Assembly (NCBI GenBank): GCA_002347815.1
Contig: DDXV01000025.1
Span: 1 to 6,976 of the forward strand
Source: Syntrophaceae bacterium UBA2251
Lineage (GTDB): Bacteria > Desulfobacterota > Syntrophia > Syntrophales > UBA2251
Length of the DNA: 6,976 bases
Direction of reading: 5' to 3'
The position numbers were made by a program, and so were the translations under genes. The notes beneath the pieces are model-generated. The model searched no databases. It saw only the letters and a program-made list of their open reading frames with translations, and was not told where the DNA came from. Position 1 is the stretch's first letter. The number at the start of each line of letters is the position of its first letter. Positions 5,154 to 6,976 of this stretch are shown piece after piece.

Positions 5154-6217
5154 GGCTTCAGGTCCCCCTCCCTCCCGATGATATCGCCTTTCATGTCCAC
5201 GAGGACAACCGCCGTCTCCACTCCCCGGCCGACCCTTTCCCCGACGGCCCGGCGGACCATCCCGGCAAGGACGTTCCCGACCTGTTCTCTCTCCCTTGGT
5301 TCGAGGAGGGAAAAGACCCCTTCCACCGTCCCGGAACCCGCTACCGTCCGTCTCAGTGTCCTCGCCGCAACATCGGCGACCCCCGCCGCAGCGCTCTCGG
5401 AGCGCGACGAGTGGGTGTCCCACCGGCCGAAGGCCAGCTTTGCCAGTTTGCCCGGATGGCCCAAAATGAGCAAGGCACTGAACGGGTGCTCCCGAAGGAT
5501 GTCGAGGACGAAGCCCCACTCATTGCCCACCTCCACCACCTGCCCGCATCCCACCCGGAAGTGCCTCTTCGCCGCCCGCTTTCCGATCCGCCCGGGTACA
5601 AAGACGGGCGCGGTGACGCCACTTGCCGCCGTCATCGCAAGGAGGCACTGCAAAGACGCCCGGAGGGCCGGACAACTGAAGGGACGCACACGCCCCGACG
5701 TGCCGAGGATCGAGAGGCCGCCTGCGATTCCCAGTCGGGGGTTGAAGGTCTTCGCTGCGAGCGTCTCTCCCCCGGGGATCGAGAGGGTAACCCGCACGCC
5801 CCGGTCCGTGACGCTGCGGAGGGCATCCTTGATCATCCTGCGCGGGACGGGGTTCACCGCGGCCTCGCCGGGCGCAACCGAGAGCCCCGGCTTCGTTACC
5901 ACCCCCACGCCCTCTCCCGCCTCGATGACAATAACCCCCGCATCATCTCCTGCATCCCCTGCATCCCATGACACCAAAGCGACGACCGTGCACCCGTCGG
6001 TGATATCCGGGTCGTCGCCGGCGTCCTTGCGTACCGCAGCCACGGCCGAAGCCCCCTTCTTCCTCGCATAGAGGACGGGAAGCGTCACCCGTTCCCCGTT
6101 GGGGAGAAGGACATCAACGCTCTCCGGCCTCCCCTTCCCGGCAAGGAGAAGGATAGCCGCCTTCGTCGCCGCCGCGGCGCAGGTACCCGTCGTGAAACCT
6201 TCCCGCAGCGCCTTCAT
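5141..6217 (-). CDS. cbiD: Cobalt-precorrin-5B (C1)-methyltransferase CbiD
   Basis: CbiD methylates C1 of cobalt-precorrin-5B using SAM. It is unrelated in fold to the other corrin methyltransferases and is a marker of the anaerobic pathway. The 358 residues match the family length. Motifs in order: REGFTTGTCAAAATKAA (5-21), VRKDAGDDPDITDG (62-75), GEGVGVVTKPGLSVAPGE (101-118), AVNPVPRRMI (120-129), FNPRLGIAGGLSILGTSG (158-175), GNEWGFVLD (231-239), ILGHPGKLAKLAFGRWDTHS (251-270) and SRSE (271-274). The ATG overlaps the cbiO stop as ATGA and has GGGAGG 7 nt upstream. One oddity is an acidic DAGDAGDDAG stretch (85-94) encoded in part by an exact 9-bp tandem duplication, in the loop before the GEGVG motif. 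Otherwise it is a complete, ordinary CbiD. Confidence 0.97.
   Translation of the reverse strand: MKALREGFTTGTCAAAATKAAILLLAGKGRPESVDVLLPNGERVTLPVLYARKKGASAVAAVRKDAGDDPDITDGCTVVALVSWDAGDAGDDAGVIVIEAGEGVGVVTKPGLSVAPGEAAVNPVPRRMIKDALRSVTDRGVRVTLSIPGGETLAAKTFNPRLGIAGGLSILGTSGRVRPFSCPALRASLQCLLAMTAASGVTAPVFVPGRIGKRAAKRHFRVGCGQVVEVGNEWGFVLDILREHPFSALLILGHPGKLAKLAFGRWDTHSSRSESAAAGVADVAARTLRRTVAGSGTVEGVFSLLEPREREQVGNVLAGMVRRAVGERVGRGVETAVVLVDMKGDIIGREGDLKPWQL
5164..5171 (-). promoter_or_regulatory. Ribosome binding site of cbiE
   Basis: GGAGGGGG lies within the end of cbiD, 10 nt before the cbiE ATG at 5153. Its best-matching GGAGG part is 13 nt away, a longish spacing. It favours the ATG over the downstream GTG at 5144, which lacks a purine-rich site of its own at the usual distance. 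Confidence 0.5.
5949..5966 (-). repeat. Exact 9-bp tandem duplication inside cbiD
   Basis: The + strand reads CCTGCATCC twice in a row. On the coding strand it gives the repeated Asp-Ala-Gly of the DAGDAGDDAG segment (CbiD residues 85-94). It is in frame and falls in a probable surface loop, so it is likely a neutral slippage expansion. Confidence 0.8.
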
Positions 6218-6976
6218 CCCTTCGCCTCCCTGGGTAGCCGAGTATCCGACCCCCCGGTAAAGAACCCCTTCTCGAACGCCCGGATGATCTCCCGCTTCGC
6301 CTCGCCGATAGTGAGGGGGACCTTCTCGAAGGGCATTCCGTCCTCATGCTTCAACCGGTAGACCAGCTCCGAAACCAAGGGAAGCCTCAGCCCCGCCTCC
6401 CCCATCCCCTCCGGGGTCTGGAACACCTCCGCCGGCGAGCCGCTGCTCACGACCCTCCCCCCGTTCAGGATGTAGAGGGTGTCGAGGAAAAGGGGCACCA
6501 TATCCACGCTATGGGTCGCCATCACGACCGTCACGCCTTTTTCTTTGTTCAGACGCCTAAGAAGGTTCATCAGGTGATATTCGCCGAGGGGGTCAAGCCC
6601 CGCCGTCGGCTCGTCGAGCAGCAGGATCTCGTGGCCCATAGAGAGGAGCCCCGCGATGCAGACCCGTTTCTTCTCCCCGAAACTCAGATGATGAATGGCC
6701 TTCCGGGCGAACCCCTCCATATCCACATCCCGCAATGCCCGGTCCACCCGGCGGACGACTTCCTCCTCCCCGAAACCCATGTTTATCGGCCCGAAGGCCA
6801 CGTCTTCGAAAACCGTCGCGGCGAAGAGCTGATCGTTCGGGTTCTGAAAAACGATCCCCATCTTGCGGTAGATCTCCCGGGCCGTGATGCCCCTGATCTC
6901 CCTGCCGTCAAGGAAAACGTTTCCCCGGAAATCCCGGATCAGCCCGTCCATGACCTTCAGGAGCGTCGTCTTCCCC
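6214..6976 (-). CDS. cbiO: Cobalt ECF/CbiMNQO transporter ATP-binding protein CbiO (N-terminus beyond right edge)
   Basis: About 253 residues are visible; the start lies outside the window. The first complete codons read GKTTLLKV, the tail of the Walker A P-loop. Then come the Q-loop region IVFQNPNDQLFAATV, the ABC signature HHLSFGEKKRVCIAG (in the LSFGE form common in CbiO proteins), Walker B ILLLDEPTAGLDP and the H-loop ATHSVDMVP. A C-terminal extension (ETPEG-like linker, LRLPLVSELVYRLK, PLTIGEAKREII) is also typical of CbiO. The protein would energise uptake of cobalt at the inner membrane together with CbiM, CbiN and CbiQ, presumably encoded to the right. Its TGA overlaps the cbiD ATG (ATGA). 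EcfA and nickel-specific (NikO) ATPases look alike; cobalt is inferred from the operon. Confidence 0.92.
   Translation of the reverse strand, partial: GKTTLLKVMDGLIRDFRGNVFLDGREIRGITAREIYRKMGIVFQNPNDQLFAATVFEDVAFGPINMGFGEEEVVRRVDRALRDVDMEGFARKAIHHLSFGEKKRVCIAGLLSMGHEILLLDEPTAGLDPLGEYHLMNLLRRLNKEKGVTVVMATHSVDMVPLFLDTLYILNGGRVVSSGSPAEVFQTPEGMGEAGLRLPLVSELVYRLKHEDGMPFEKVPLTIGEAKREIIRAFEKGFFTGGSDTRLPREAKG

Noticed and set aside
5154..5519. Extension of cbiE upstream to 5519 (337 residues), possibly a fusion
   Set aside because: The extra 122 residues are an out-of-frame reading of cbiD, rich in Arg and Gly, and resemble no CbiT or other domain.
4761..6071. A 436-codon open frame on the + strand, antisense to cbiE and cbiD
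   Set aside because: It lies wholly over two well-conserved genes. Its translation is Arg/Pro/Ser/Thr-rich with no recognisable domain, and the start has no plausible ribosome binding site. Long antisense frames are expected opposite GC-rich codons.

Overview
The window is a dense stretch of the anaerobic (early cobalt insertion) cobalamin biosynthesis pathway. All ten genes lie on the minus strand, so transcription runs from the high-coordinate end to the low end. The presence of cbiD and cbiG marks the oxygen-independent route. The DNA is GC-rich by eye (roughly 60-65%), with normal bacterial Shine-Dalgarno sites and ATG/GTG starts. A GC-rich anaerobic or facultative bacterium fits, for example a Desulfobacterota-like (deltaproteobacterial) lineage, but that taxonomic guess is weak and rests only on composition and gene content.

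In transcription order the window holds: the last ~253 residues of a CbiO-type cobalt ECF transporter ATPase (right edge, start missing); cbiD (C1 methyltransferase); cbiE (C5 methyltransferase); cbiL (C20 methyltransferase); cbiF (C11 methyltransferase); cbiG (lactone-opening hydrolase, compact form); cbiH (C17 methyltransferase and ring contraction); cbiJ (precorrin-6A reductase); cobC (alpha-ribazole phosphatase); and the first 52 codons of cobU (left edge, end missing). There is essentially no non-coding DNA. Only three bases (764-766) lie between genes, and most neighbours overlap by 4 nt (ATGA or GTGA). No internal promoter, terminator, riboswitch, RNA gene, CRISPR array or mobile element was seen. 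Any promoter or cobalamin riboswitch must lie to the right of the window.

The genes form one assembly line. CbiO powers cobalt uptake. CbiL, CbiF, CbiH and CbiE are four paralogous tetrapyrrole methyltransferases. CbiG and CbiH remove and contract the ring carbon, CbiD methylates C1 and CbiJ reduces the macrocycle. CobC and CobU belong to the later nucleotide-loop stage. Steps not encoded here are the chelatase, CbiT, CbiC, CbiA, CbiP, CbiB, CobS and CobT, which are presumably outside the window. I found no evidence of a previously undescribed system. The points worth a second look are a CbiG without its usual middle domain, a cbiE with no adjacent cbiT, and an unresolved cbiH start that may use a rare ATT codon.
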